Source: JAYSRU01 sp043720875 (GTDB lineage Bacteria > Bacteroidota > Bacteroidia > Flavobacteriales_D > Crocinitomicaceae). From it: a stretch of 9,571 nucleotides of DNA. The stretch is taken from contig JAYSRU010000209.1 of NCBI GenBank assembly GCA_043720875.1, positions 1 to 9,571 on the forward strand, in the 5' to 3' direction. The translations under genes were made by a program, and so were the position numbers. A model generated the notes under the pieces. The model saw only the letters and a list, made by a program, of their open reading frames with translations, had not been told where the DNA came from and ran no database searches. Of this stretch, positions 1 through 6,607 are shown piece after piece. Positions within the stretch are counted from its first letter, which is position 1. Each line of letters starts with the position of its first letter.

Positions 1-1
1 A

Positions 2-3000
2 CTTTCACTATTGCTGCGGACATCAACAATACACGCTCAATTGGGTCAATATACTTTTACGGCAATAGCAGCTTGTCCAGTTACAGCTAATGCTGTCACA
101 ACTCAACCGACAAATGCTGTTTTTAGTACCTTTAGTACACTTGGAACAACTTGTTCGTCTACAGCAAATGTTTTTAATAATAGCGCATGGAACTTAACCG
201 CAACAATTGATTTAGCAGAATATAATCAGTTTACGATTACACCCAATGCTTGTACACGTTTAGACTTGACTTCTATTTCTACTGTTGTAAAATTGAGTGG
301 GACAACGAATACCGCAACACTAACATTGCGTTCAAGCTTAGACGGATATACGACTGACATTACTACTAATGCTATCACTTCAACATTAGCCACTCCAACC
401 TTAACCCTTCCTCCTTCATTTTTAAACCTTACAAGTGCAGTGACTTTTAGGTTTTACATCACTTCAATTAATCTTGTTGGAACAACATTTAGACAAGACA
501 ATGTTACCTTAAATGGAGCAGCTACAACCAACGTTTTAGCAAATTACTACATCGATGCAGATGGTGACGGATTTGGAAACATAGCAACGTTCATCAATAC
601 ATGTACGCCCCCACTTGGCTATGTATCGAACAGTACTGATTGTGATGATGCAAATAGTCTTGTTGGATCAGGAATCACGTATTATCAAGATTTTGATGCT
701 GATACTTACGGAAATCCATTAGTTATGTTATCGGCTTGTACACCACCAGTTGGTTACGTGGCAAATGCGAATGATTGCAACGACAATAATGCATTAATTA
801 CAGTGGCTACATTGACATTCTATGCAGATGCAGATTTAGACGGTTTTGGAAACCCATTAGTATCAACGATTGCTTGTTCAGCTCCAGTAGGTTATGTTTC
901 AAATGCAACAGATTGTGACGATGCAAACGTATTAGTTGGAATTGCTTCAACAACATTTTACCAAGATATTGATGGCGACACATACGGTAACACTGCCGTG
1001 TCTATCGTGGCTTGTACAGCGCCTGTTGGATACGTGGCATTGAATGGAGATTGTAATGATAATAATGTTGCTATTAATCCTGGAGCAGCAGAAGCTTGCG
1101 ATGGTTTAGACAATAACTGTAACTCGTTGGTGGATGACAATGTTGTAATATTGACTTGGTATGCCGATACAGATGTAGATGGTTTAGGAAACCCATTAGT
1201 AACTCAATTATTGTGCTCACAGCCTGTAGGATATGTTGCCAACAGTAATGATTGTGATGATAACAATAATCTTATCGGAATTGCTTCTACTACTTTCTAT
1301 GCTGATTCAGATTTGGATAGTTTTGGTAACCCTTCCGTTACGATTGTTGCTTGTACAGCACCAGTTGGTTATGTTGCCAATAATTCTGATTGTAACGATG
1401 CAAACAACTTGATTGGCGCTGCACTTACCTATTATTTAGATGCAGATGGTGATACGTACGGAAGCGCTTCAACTTCTCAAGTTGCTTGTTCGCAACCAGT
1501 GGGATATGTTTTAAATAATACGGATTGCAACGATGCAGTTACAGCTATAAACCCAGGAGGTATTGAAATTCCAGACAACGGTATTGATGAAGATTGTAGT
1601 GGTGCTGATTTAGTGCTTGCTGGTGCTACCTTAGGAATGTATCAATTTACAGGAATAGCTGCTTGCCCAGTTACAGCCAACCAGGTAACTACTCAGCCAA
1701 TTGGTGCAACGTTCAACGGTTATTCAAATACTGGTGGAACATGTGCTTCAACTGCTAACGTGTTCAATAATTCTGGATGGACTGTTGGAGCTGCGATAGA
1801 CGTAACAAAATACAACGAATTCACTGTAACTCCTGACGCATGTCAAGCATTGAATTTGACACAATTAATTTTCACGCATAAAAATAGTGCAGCTGGTGGC
1901 ACATCAACAATCATCGTAAGATCAAGTGTTGACAATTACATCAGTGACTTAGGGTCATTTACCATGGCAGCGGCAAATGTTTTACAAACAGAAACGTTAA
2001 CATTACCTGTTGGATTCAACGCGTTAACAACTGCTACTACGTTCCGTTTTTACGTAACCAATATGCTTACCACAACCGCAACGTACAGAATGGATGATGT
2101 CACACTTAAAGGGTTCATCAATGCTTTAACTCCTACCACATACTACACGGATGCGGATGGAGATGGTTTTGGAGATAACGCTGCGCCAGTTTTGGCATGT
2201 AGCGTAAGTGCAGGAATTGTAAGCGATAACACAGACTGTAACGATGCTAACATTGCAGTTAATCCAAATACAATTTGGTACCAAGATATTGACAATGATG
2301 GAGTTGGTTCAGCAGTTATGCAAACAGCATGTTTACAACCCATAAATTACGTTTTAACAACTGGTGATTGTGATGACAATAACAACCTTGTTACTGCGCC
2401 AACTACTACTTATTACCAAGACAATGATGCAGATGGATTTGGTTCCATGATTTCGATGTTGGCTTGTACTCAACCTGTTGGGTATGTTTTAAATAATACG
2501 GATTGCAACGACAATAACAATGCAATTGGTGTTGCTACAACAACGTTTTATGGTGATGTAGATGCGGATGGTTTCGGAGACTTAACTAATACCATTATTG
2601 CTTGTGTTGCTCCAGTTGGATATGTGGCAAATAGCACGGATTGTAATGACTTCAATAATGCGATTGGTGCTCCTACAACTTTCTACCAAGATCTTGATAA
2701 TGACACGTATGGTAACCTAGCTGTGACACAAATGGCTTGTTCGGCACCTGTGGGTTATGTTGCAAATAGCACGGACTGTAACGACAACAATGCGGCAGTC
2801 AATCCGGGAGCAACTGAAATTATTGACAATGGTATTGACGATAATTGTGATGGTGCTTCTGCAATGGCTGGATTAAGTAATGTAGAGATTCCAATGCTAC
2901 AATTATTTCCAAACCCAGGTAAAAATGAATTAACCATCAGTTTCTTAGAAGCGATAAATCCATTGCTTTCGGTTGAAATTTTGACTGCCGATGGGAAGCT

Positions 3001-3124
3001 AATTTATAGCACTGTTTTAACTAAAACCACTGTAATAAATACAAGTGATCTACAAACTGGTATGTATGTTATTCGTTTGAATGATCAAAACATGCATTCA
3101 ATCGTGCGTTGGGTTAAACTATAA
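2..3124 (+). CDS. T9SS-exported protein with two beta-rich domains and 12 MopE-like metal-binding repeats (5' partial)
   Basis: The reading frame is open to the left edge, so the true start lies outside; the TTG at 11 is probably not a start. The first visible residues (LSLLL then STIHAQ) look like the end of a signal peptide cleaved after HAQ, although an Arg in the hydrophobic part is unusual. Counting from the codon at 11: residues 11-177 form a beta-rich domain, 178-533 hold seven repeats, 541-708 are a second copy of the domain, 709-949 hold five more repeats, and about 963-1037 are a type A T9SS sorting domain (LFPNPG at its start, GMYVIRL and RWVKL near its end). Repeats follow YYxDxDxDGFG, C, P-x-GYV, then DCNDxN, matching the MopE-type putative metal-binding family; the Asp-rich loops suggest Ca2+ binding. 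Expected location is the cell surface or medium. The role is unknown; adhesion or matrix function is only a guess. A strong terminator follows. Confidence 0.9.
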   Translation, partial: LSLLLRTSTIHAQLGQYTFTAIAACPVTANAVTTQPTNAVFSTFSTLGTTCSSTANVFNNSAWNLTATIDLAEYNQFTITPNACTRLDLTSISTVVKLSGTTNTATLTLRSSLDGYTTDITTNAITSTLATPTLTLPPSFLNLTSAVTFRFYITSINLVGTTFRQDNVTLNGAATTNVLANYYIDADGDGFGNIATFINTCTPPLGYVSNSTDCDDANSLVGSGITYYQDFDADTYGNPLVMLSACTPPVGYVANANDCNDNNALITVATLTFYADADLDGFGNPLVSTIACSAPVGYVSNATDCDDANVLVGIASTTFYQDIDGDTYGNTAVSIVACTAPVGYVALNGDCNDNNVAINPGAAEACDGLDNNCNSLVDDNVVILTWYADTDVDGLGNPLVTQLLCSQPVGYVANSNDCDDNNNLIGIASTTFYADSDLDSFGNPSVTIVACTAPVGYVANNSDCNDANNLIGAALTYYLDADGDTYGSASTSQVACSQPVGYVLNNTDCNDAVTAINPGGIEIPDNGIDEDCSGADLVLAGATLGMYQFTGIAACPVTANQVTTQPIGATFNGYSNTGGTCASTANVFNNSGWTVGAAIDVTKYNEFTVTPDACQALNLTQLIFTHKNSAAGGTSTIIVRSSVDNYISDLGSFTMAAANVLQTETLTLPVGFNALTTATTFRFYVTNMLTTTATYRMDDVTLKGFINALTPTTYYTDADGDGFGDNAAPVLACSVSAGIVSDNTDCNDANIAVNPNTIWYQDIDNDGVGSAVMQTACLQPINYVLTTGDCDDNNNLVTAPTTTYYQDNDADGFGSMISMLACTQPVGYVLNNTDCNDNNNAIGVATTTFYGDVDADGFGDLTNTIIACVAPVGYVANSTDCNDFNNAIGAPTTFYQDLDNDTYGNLAVTQMACSAPVGYVANSTDCNDNNAAVNPGATEIIDNGIDDNCDGASAMAGLSNVEIPMLQLFPNPGKNELTISFLEAINPLLSVEILTADGKLIYSTVLTKTTVINTSDLQTGMYVIRLNDQNMHSIVRWVKL
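41..541 (+). repeat. First copy of an intragenic duplicated domain (about 167 residues)
   Basis: This stretch encodes the mature N-terminus. It shares with 1631-2134 the ordered landmarks IAACPVTAN, TTQP, STANVFNNS-x-W, a YN-x-FT-(I/V)-TP-x-AC segment, RSS-(L/V)-D-x-Y, TFRFY-(I/V)-T and a final D-(N/D)-VTL-x-G. The alternating hydrophobic pattern and the ending resemble beta-sandwich domains seen in other secreted Bacteroidota proteins; that assignment is from pattern memory, not a search. Confidence 0.85.
542..1609 (+). repeat. Block of seven MopE-like repeats (R1-R7)
   Basis: Seven tandem units of roughly 43-48 residues, longer in R4 and R7. Each has an aromatic pair, an acidic DxDxD loop, a Gly, a Cys, P-x-GYV and a DC(D/N)D motif, so two Cys per unit. 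R4 and R7 carry the extra segment NPG-x-x-E followed by an acidic stretch around a third Cys. Several units have Thr or Ser where the loop Gly is expected (R2, R4, R6, R7). The DNA copies have diverged at synonymous sites, so this is an old protein repeat rather than a fresh DNA tandem array. Confidence 0.93.
1631..2134 (+). repeat. Second copy of the intragenic duplicated domain
   Basis: It begins LGMYQFTGIAACPVTAN, parallel to LGQYTFTAIAACPVTAN at the mature N-terminus, and ends at DDVTLKG before the next repeat block. The length (168 residues) matches the first copy almost exactly. The alignable start supports the mature protein beginning near nucleotide 41. Confidence 0.85.
2135..2857 (+). 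repeat. Block of five MopE-like repeats (R8-R12)
   Basis: Five further units with the same Asp-rich loop, Cys, GYV and DC-x-D plan. R8 and R9 are the most degenerate (AGIV and INYV in place of VGYV). R12 carries the extended NPGATE plus DNGIDDNCDG ending, the same kind of ending that closes the first block at R7. The sorting domain follows a short Ala/Ser/Gly linker. Confidence 0.92.
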
Positions 3125-3146
3125 CACCAATTCGACCAAACATTTG

Positions 3147-3185
3147 GAAACTCCTGTAAAACATTTTTACAGGAGTTTCTTTTTT
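3147..3185 (+). terminator. Intrinsic terminator of the secreted repeat-protein gene
   Basis: A perfect inverted repeat pairs 3147-3161 (GAAACTCCTGTAAAA) with 3165-3179, leaving a 3-base loop CAT. It is followed directly by six T (3180-3185). It begins 22 bases after the stop codon and separates this gene from the lipoprotein gene. Confidence 0.92.
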
Positions 3186-3225
3186 AAATAGAACTCCTAC
3201 GTGAAAAATTAATTAAATTCGCAGT

Positions 3226-4011
3226 ATGATAAATCGAATATTTCCAATTCTATTAATTCTGGCTGCTTGTGAAACCGACAACAAGCCAAAGCCCATTGTT
3301 ACAAAAGAAAACCCTACAACAACTTCAGAAAAATGGGTTTTTTCTAATGCAATGACACAAGAAATAAGAACGGGATTAACGATTGGTGTGGATGAAAAAT
3401 TCGATACAACCACCGTATTTGAACAATTGAATGACGACGGAATCATGGATGCGGTAATCACGATCAACTTACTCGAACGTGCAAAACTTGATGCTAGCGC
3501 TTCGAAAAACCCAGCTAAAGTTGCTGAATTGGGATATGCCGGACCCTACAATTTCATTATGATTTTCGACGGGGCAACGAAAAGATTTACACACCCTACC
3601 ATCATTCAAAGTTCTCCAAAAAGTGAACTTGAAATTAAGTTTTGCAACATCGAATCGATGCGATTTAAAACAATCATTGTACAATATAGATTAATGAATG
3701 CAGGATTTTGGACCTGGATGTCCTTGGAAACCGGCAAGCCTGTAAAAATGTTCCAATGGAATGTATTTGACAAAATTGGAGACGAAATTCCAGAAGCACA
3801 AGTAATTGAATACAAGCCTAATCCTGCTTCTACGAAAGAGGATATTATCATCTACGACGGCAAAATATTAAATTATTCACCCAGTAAGATTGAAGACAAA
3901 ACCAAGTTTACACCGATCATTGAAAAAATTGGTGCAGAAAAATACCACTTCTTCTATGATCCAACACAACGCACGTACATGATCCCAAAAGGGAAGTTGA
4001 AAGAGAATTAA
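3226..4011 (+). CDS. Uncharacterised lipoprotein, 261 residues
   Basis: The N-terminus MINRIFPILLILAAC is a short lipoprotein signal with a lipobox LAAC; the mature protein would start at lipid-modified Cys15. Acidic residues E16 and D18 directly after the Cys loosely recall Bacteroidota surface-export signals, which is only a hint. A Thr/Lys/Pro-rich tether (about 16-36) precedes the folded part. Residues 66-81 contain LNDDGIMDAVITIN, resembling the acidic D-x-DG-x-x-D segment of VCBS/FG-GAP-type sequences, but there is only one copy. The rest is mixed alpha/beta with several aromatic residues (161-164) and a single further Cys (140). I do not recognise the family. The only plausible start is the ATG at 3226; there is no Shine-Dalgarno site. 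It stands alone between a strong upstream terminator and the promoter of the polyamine operon. Confidence 0.88.
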   Translation: MINRIFPILLILAACETDNKPKPIVTKENPTTTSEKWVFSNAMTQEIRTGLTIGVDEKFDTTTVFEQLNDDGIMDAVITINLLERAKLDASASKNPAKVAELGYAGPYNFIMIFDGATKRFTHPTIIQSSPKSELEIKFCNIESMRFKTIIVQYRLMNAGFWTWMSLETGKPVKMFQWNVFDKIGDEIPEAQVIEYKPNPASTKEDIIIYDGKILNYSPSKIEDKTKFTPIIEKIGAEKYHFFYDPTQRTYMIPKGKLKEN

Positions 4012-4099
4012 TTCGGTCTGAAAGATATTGGTCAGTCTAATTCAGGTGTAATTATCATTTTTTTAAGATGAACATAACGTAAAAACTATACAAATCTCG

Positions 4100-4108
4100 T
4101 ACATTTGC
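4100..4108 (+). promoter_or_regulatory. Bacteroidota-type -7 promoter element for the polyamine operon
   Basis: TACATTTGC matches the Bacteroidota -7 consensus TAnnTTTG. It would place the transcription start near 4112-4114 and give a leader of about 20 bases before the ATG at 4133. No clear TTTG or TTG -33 element is visible at the expected distance upstream, so the call rests on the -7 match and position. The leader holds only a weak purine run (AGAAAG) ahead of the start. Confidence 0.6.
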
Positions 4109-4132
4109 GCCAAATTTAAAATTAGAAAGTAA

Positions 4133-5413
4133 ATGTCAAACGCATTAGGTAACCACATTTTAGTTGAATTCATGGGTTGCGACCCGCATATAATGAACGA
4201 CGTAACTGCAATCGAACGCGACATGGTACTCGCAGCTCAAAAAGCAGGTGCAACTGTTATCAACTCTACTTTTCATCACTTTTCTCCATTTGGAGTTTCT
4301 GGTGTTGTTGTGATTCAAGAAAGTCATCTTGCTATCCATACTTGGCCAGAATATGGTTATGCAGCGGTAGATTTGTTTACCTGTGGAGATATGGATGCTT
4401 GGATTTCTTTCGACTTTTTAAAAGAAGCTTTTGGTGCTAAAAATTATGGCGCCATTGAAATGAAAAGAGGTTCTTTAAACCTATTAGGTCGTAACGATTT
4501 CGATATGTCATCGATGCGTTCGCAAGCAGGAGAAAGGGCTAATCCAGACTTTTACACCCGTAACGTTTGGTTTACAGATAAAGATGACGACCAAGCCCTT
4601 TCATTAAGATTCACTGGTGAAGTATTTTTTGACGTTCAGTCTCCGTACCAACGTGTGCGGATCATTGAATCGTATAAATACGGAATGATGTTGGCCTTGG
4701 ATGACATGGTTATGACAACCATAAACGATGAATTTCATTACCACGAAATGATTTCACATGTTCCTATGTTTGCCCACGGTAACGCTAAAAATATATTAGT
4801 AATTGGCGCAGGAGATGGAGGAACAGTACGTGAAATTTTACGTCATCCTGGCGTAGAAAAAGTTACAATGGTAGAAATTGACGGAGAAGTAATTAATGCA
4901 TGTAAAGAATTTTTGCCAACCATTGCTGCTGCTTTCGATAATCCCAAATTAACCTTGATTGTTGGTGATGGAATTGATTTCGCAAAAACAACGAAAGAAA
5001 AATACGATATCATTATTGTTGATGGTTCCGACCCAGTTGGTCCAGCAGAAGGATTGTTCTCCGTGTCATTTTACCAAAATTGCTACGATGCATTAAATGA
5101 AACCGGAATTCTTATAGCACAAGGTGAATCTCCAAAGTTTAACGAAAAAGCTTTCACAGAATTAAATCACACCCTACAAGACCTTTTTGGAACTGACAAA
5201 GCACCAGTTTCTTTGTTCTTTGTACCAACTTATCCTACAGGAATGTGGAGTTTCCAATATGGAATTAAAGGTGACATTGACGTGAAAAATCCAAAAAACA
5301 TAGATCAGATTGATGCATTTACTGAAGCACAAGGTCTTAGATATTACAACAGTGATATCCACAAAGGAAGTTTTGCTACACCAAATTTCGTAAAAACATT
5401 ACTTAAAAAATAA
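4133..5413 (+). CDS. speDE: Fused S-adenosylmethionine decarboxylase-spermidine synthase
   Basis: One 426-residue cytoplasmic protein joins two consecutive polyamine enzymes. Residues 1 to about 118 are a prokaryotic pyruvoyl AdoMet decarboxylase: VIQESHLAIHTWPEYGYAA carries the self-cleavage site Glu63-Ser64. Ser64 should become the pyruvoyl group, with Ser56, His69 and Cys84 at the positions of the Thermotoga-type processing and catalytic residues. After a linker (about 119-152), residues 153-426 are a full-length aminopropyltransferase. GAGDGG (225-230) is the nucleotide-binding loop, the DEFHYHEM segment (199-206) is the substrate-site region, and D297 in VDGSDPVGPA is the expected catalytic Asp. 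The C-terminus YYNSDIHKGSFATPNF is typical of spermidine synthase. The decarboxylase makes decarboxylated AdoMet, and the synthase transfers its aminopropyl group to putrescine or a related amine. The stop codon overlaps the start of the ureohydrolase gene. Domain identity is secure; the exact amine acceptor is inferred. Confidence 0.96.
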   Translation: MSNALGNHILVEFMGCDPHIMNDVTAIERDMVLAAQKAGATVINSTFHHFSPFGVSGVVVIQESHLAIHTWPEYGYAAVDLFTCGDMDAWISFDFLKEAFGAKNYGAIEMKRGSLNLLGRNDFDMSSMRSQAGERANPDFYTRNVWFTDKDDDQALSLRFTGEVFFDVQSPYQRVRIIESYKYGMMLALDDMVMTTINDEFHYHEMISHVPMFAHGNAKNILVIGAGDGGTVREILRHPGVEKVTMVEIDGEVINACKEFLPTIAAAFDNPKLTLIVGDGIDFAKTTKEKYDIIIVDGSDPVGPAEGLFSVSFYQNCYDALNETGILIAQGESPKFNEKAFTELNHTLQDLFGTDKAPVSLFFVPTYPTGMWSFQYGIKGDIDVKNPKNIDQIDAFTEAQGLRYYNSDIHKGSFATPNFVKTLLKK

Positions 5414-6468
5414 TGAGTCAAGAATTTGATCCGAATGGTGTTGGAATTGCGAATGGTAATATTTTTGGTTTTCCAGTAACGGAAGCAGAAGCGAATATTA
5501 TCTTACTTCCAGTTCCTTGGGACGCAACCGCATCTTATGGAAAAGGAACCAGTGATGGACCCCAAGCTATTTTAGACGCTTCTACCCAATTAGATTTTTA
5601 TCATCCGAAACTTGAAAAGGCATGGGAAACCAAGGTATTTATGTCTCCCATTTCTCAAGAGTGGAAAACCATTAATGACGAATTGTGCAAAGAAGGCATT
5701 GCATATATTCAATTTTTGGAAGAAGGTGGGCGTCTCGAAAACAATGAAGCCTATCAAGCAACCGTTGATAAAATTAACCTCACGCAAAAACACTTGTGCG
5801 ACAATCTTGAAGAAAGAGCTACAGCTTTACTTGATCAAGGAAAACTTGTTGCGGTTTTGGGTGGTGAGCACTCAACTCCCTTAGGATTAATAAAAGCACT
5901 TGACAAAAAATACAAGAATTGGGGTTTATTGCAAATTGATGCACACGCAGATCTAAGAAATGCCTACGAAGGTTTTACTCAGTCTCACGCAAGTATCATG
6001 TTTAATGTGCTGGCAGAATGTAAAAACTTAAAGCAATTAGTTCAAGTTGGAATTAGAGACGTGGCACAATCTGAAATCGATCTAATTGAACAAGATTCGC
6101 GGATTACAACATTTTTTGACTACAAATTGAAACAAGATAGTTACGAAGGGAAAAACTGGTCAACGCTTGTAAATGAAATCGTGCAATCGCTTCCCAATGA
6201 CGTTTACATCAGCTTCGATATTGATGGCTTAACGCCTAACTTATGTCCGAATACAGGAACACCAGTTGTTGGTGGTTTCGACCTAGAGCAGATCAACTAT
6301 TTATTCTTTAAAGTTGTTTCATCAGGAAGAAAAATCATTGGATTTGATTTAAACGAAGTTTCTCCGGGAGATAGCGGTGATTGGGATGCAAACGTAGGAG
6401 CTAGAGCACTTTGGAACCTCGTATGCGCTGCACAATTGTCTCGAAAATCTGAAGAAAGAAATCACTAA
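5413..6468 (+). CDS. speB: Agmatinase-family ureohydrolase
   Basis: This 351-residue ureohydrolase probably splits agmatine to putrescine and urea using two Mn2+ ions. All six expected metal ligands are visible: H153 in GGEH, D176/H178/D180 in QIDAHAD, and D269/D271 in SFDID. H192 in QSHASIMFN and E315 in DLNEVSP fit the conserved active-site His and Glu of the family. It is longer than E. coli SpeB (about 306 residues); much of the extra length lies at about 75-140. The usual GTGTPEPGG stretch reads NTGTPVVGG here, a divergence that leaves the substrate open: agmatine is favoured by the neighbour, but N1-aminopropylagmatine or another guanidino compound is possible. The start ATG overlaps the upstream stop in TAATG with no Shine-Dalgarno site, indicating translational coupling in one operon. 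No arginase or formiminoglutamase context (arginine or histidine catabolism genes) is present. Confidence 0.93.
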   Translation: MSQEFDPNGVGIANGNIFGFPVTEAEANIILLPVPWDATASYGKGTSDGPQAILDASTQLDFYHPKLEKAWETKVFMSPISQEWKTINDELCKEGIAYIQFLEEGGRLENNEAYQATVDKINLTQKHLCDNLEERATALLDQGKLVAVLGGEHSTPLGLIKALDKKYKNWGLLQIDAHADLRNAYEGFTQSHASIMFNVLAECKNLKQLVQVGIRDVAQSEIDLIEQDSRITTFFDYKLKQDSYEGKNWSTLVNEIVQSLPNDVYISFDIDGLTPNLCPNTGTPVVGGFDLEQINYLFFKVVSSGRKIIGFDLNEVSPGDSGDWDANVGARALWNLVCAAQLSRKSEERNH

Positions 6469-6565
6469 TAACGTGTAACATTCTGTAGGTTCAAATTCAT
6501 TTTTTCTACGAGATCTGTTAAAACTCAAAAATCACTTATTCATTACAATAAGATTTCATTGAAAA

Positions 6566-6596
6566 TTGAAAAATAATCCATTTTTTTTTATGTTCT
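6566..6596 (+). promoter_or_regulatory. Possible weak promoter before the SpoIIE-type sensor gene
   Basis: A TTG at 6566-6568 lies 20 bases ahead of TATGTTCT (6589-6596), which partly matches TAnnTTTG. The gap between the ureohydrolase stop and the next start (6469-6607) otherwise holds only AT-rich sequence and a small 6-bp hairpin (6535-6540 with 6547-6552). There is no convincing terminator, so some read-through from the polyamine operon is possible. Use of this element as a promoter would exclude the upstream ATG at 6590 as the start. Confidence 0.25.
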
Positions 6597-6607
6597 TTGA
6601 AGTACCT

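Noticed and set aside
11..13. TTG at 11 as the start codon of the secreted repeat protein.
   Set aside because: The frame is open upstream to the window edge and the preceding codons (Leu-Ser-Leu) look like signal-peptide sequence, so the gene almost certainly starts outside the window.
542..2857. The DNA repeats as a CRISPR array or a phase-variable tandem tract.
   Set aside because: Units are about 130-200 bases, in frame, diverged at synonymous sites and explained by protein-level repeats; there are no short identical repeats with uniform spacers.
3214..3221. TAAATTCG as a -7 element for the lipoprotein gene.
   Set aside because: It has one mismatch to TAnnTTTG, lies only four bases before the ATG (which would need a leaderless mRNA), and has no -33 partner.
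4010..4064. Possible terminator after the lipoprotein gene: AATT and CTGAA arms pairing with TTCAG and AATT, then seven T.
   Set aside because: The stem has two mismatches and two wobble pairs in the middle, short AT-rich outer pairs and an 18-base loop. It is too weak to call, though the T-run is suggestive.
4177..4440. An 87-residue reading frame on the + strand inside the SpeD domain.
   Set aside because: It lies wholly within a strongly conserved enzyme in another frame and its composition (Cys/Arg/Ser-rich) is that of a shadow frame.
6535..6552. Small hairpin (CTTATT / AATAAG, 6-base loop) after the ureohydrolase gene as a terminator.
   Set aside because: It has a mostly A-T stem of six pairs and no T-run directly after it.
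6590..6607. In-frame upstream ATG at 6590 as the start of the sensor gene.
   Set aside because: It would put acidic MFFEVP before the signal peptide; starting at 6608 gives the usual Met-Arg n-region. It cannot be fully excluded.
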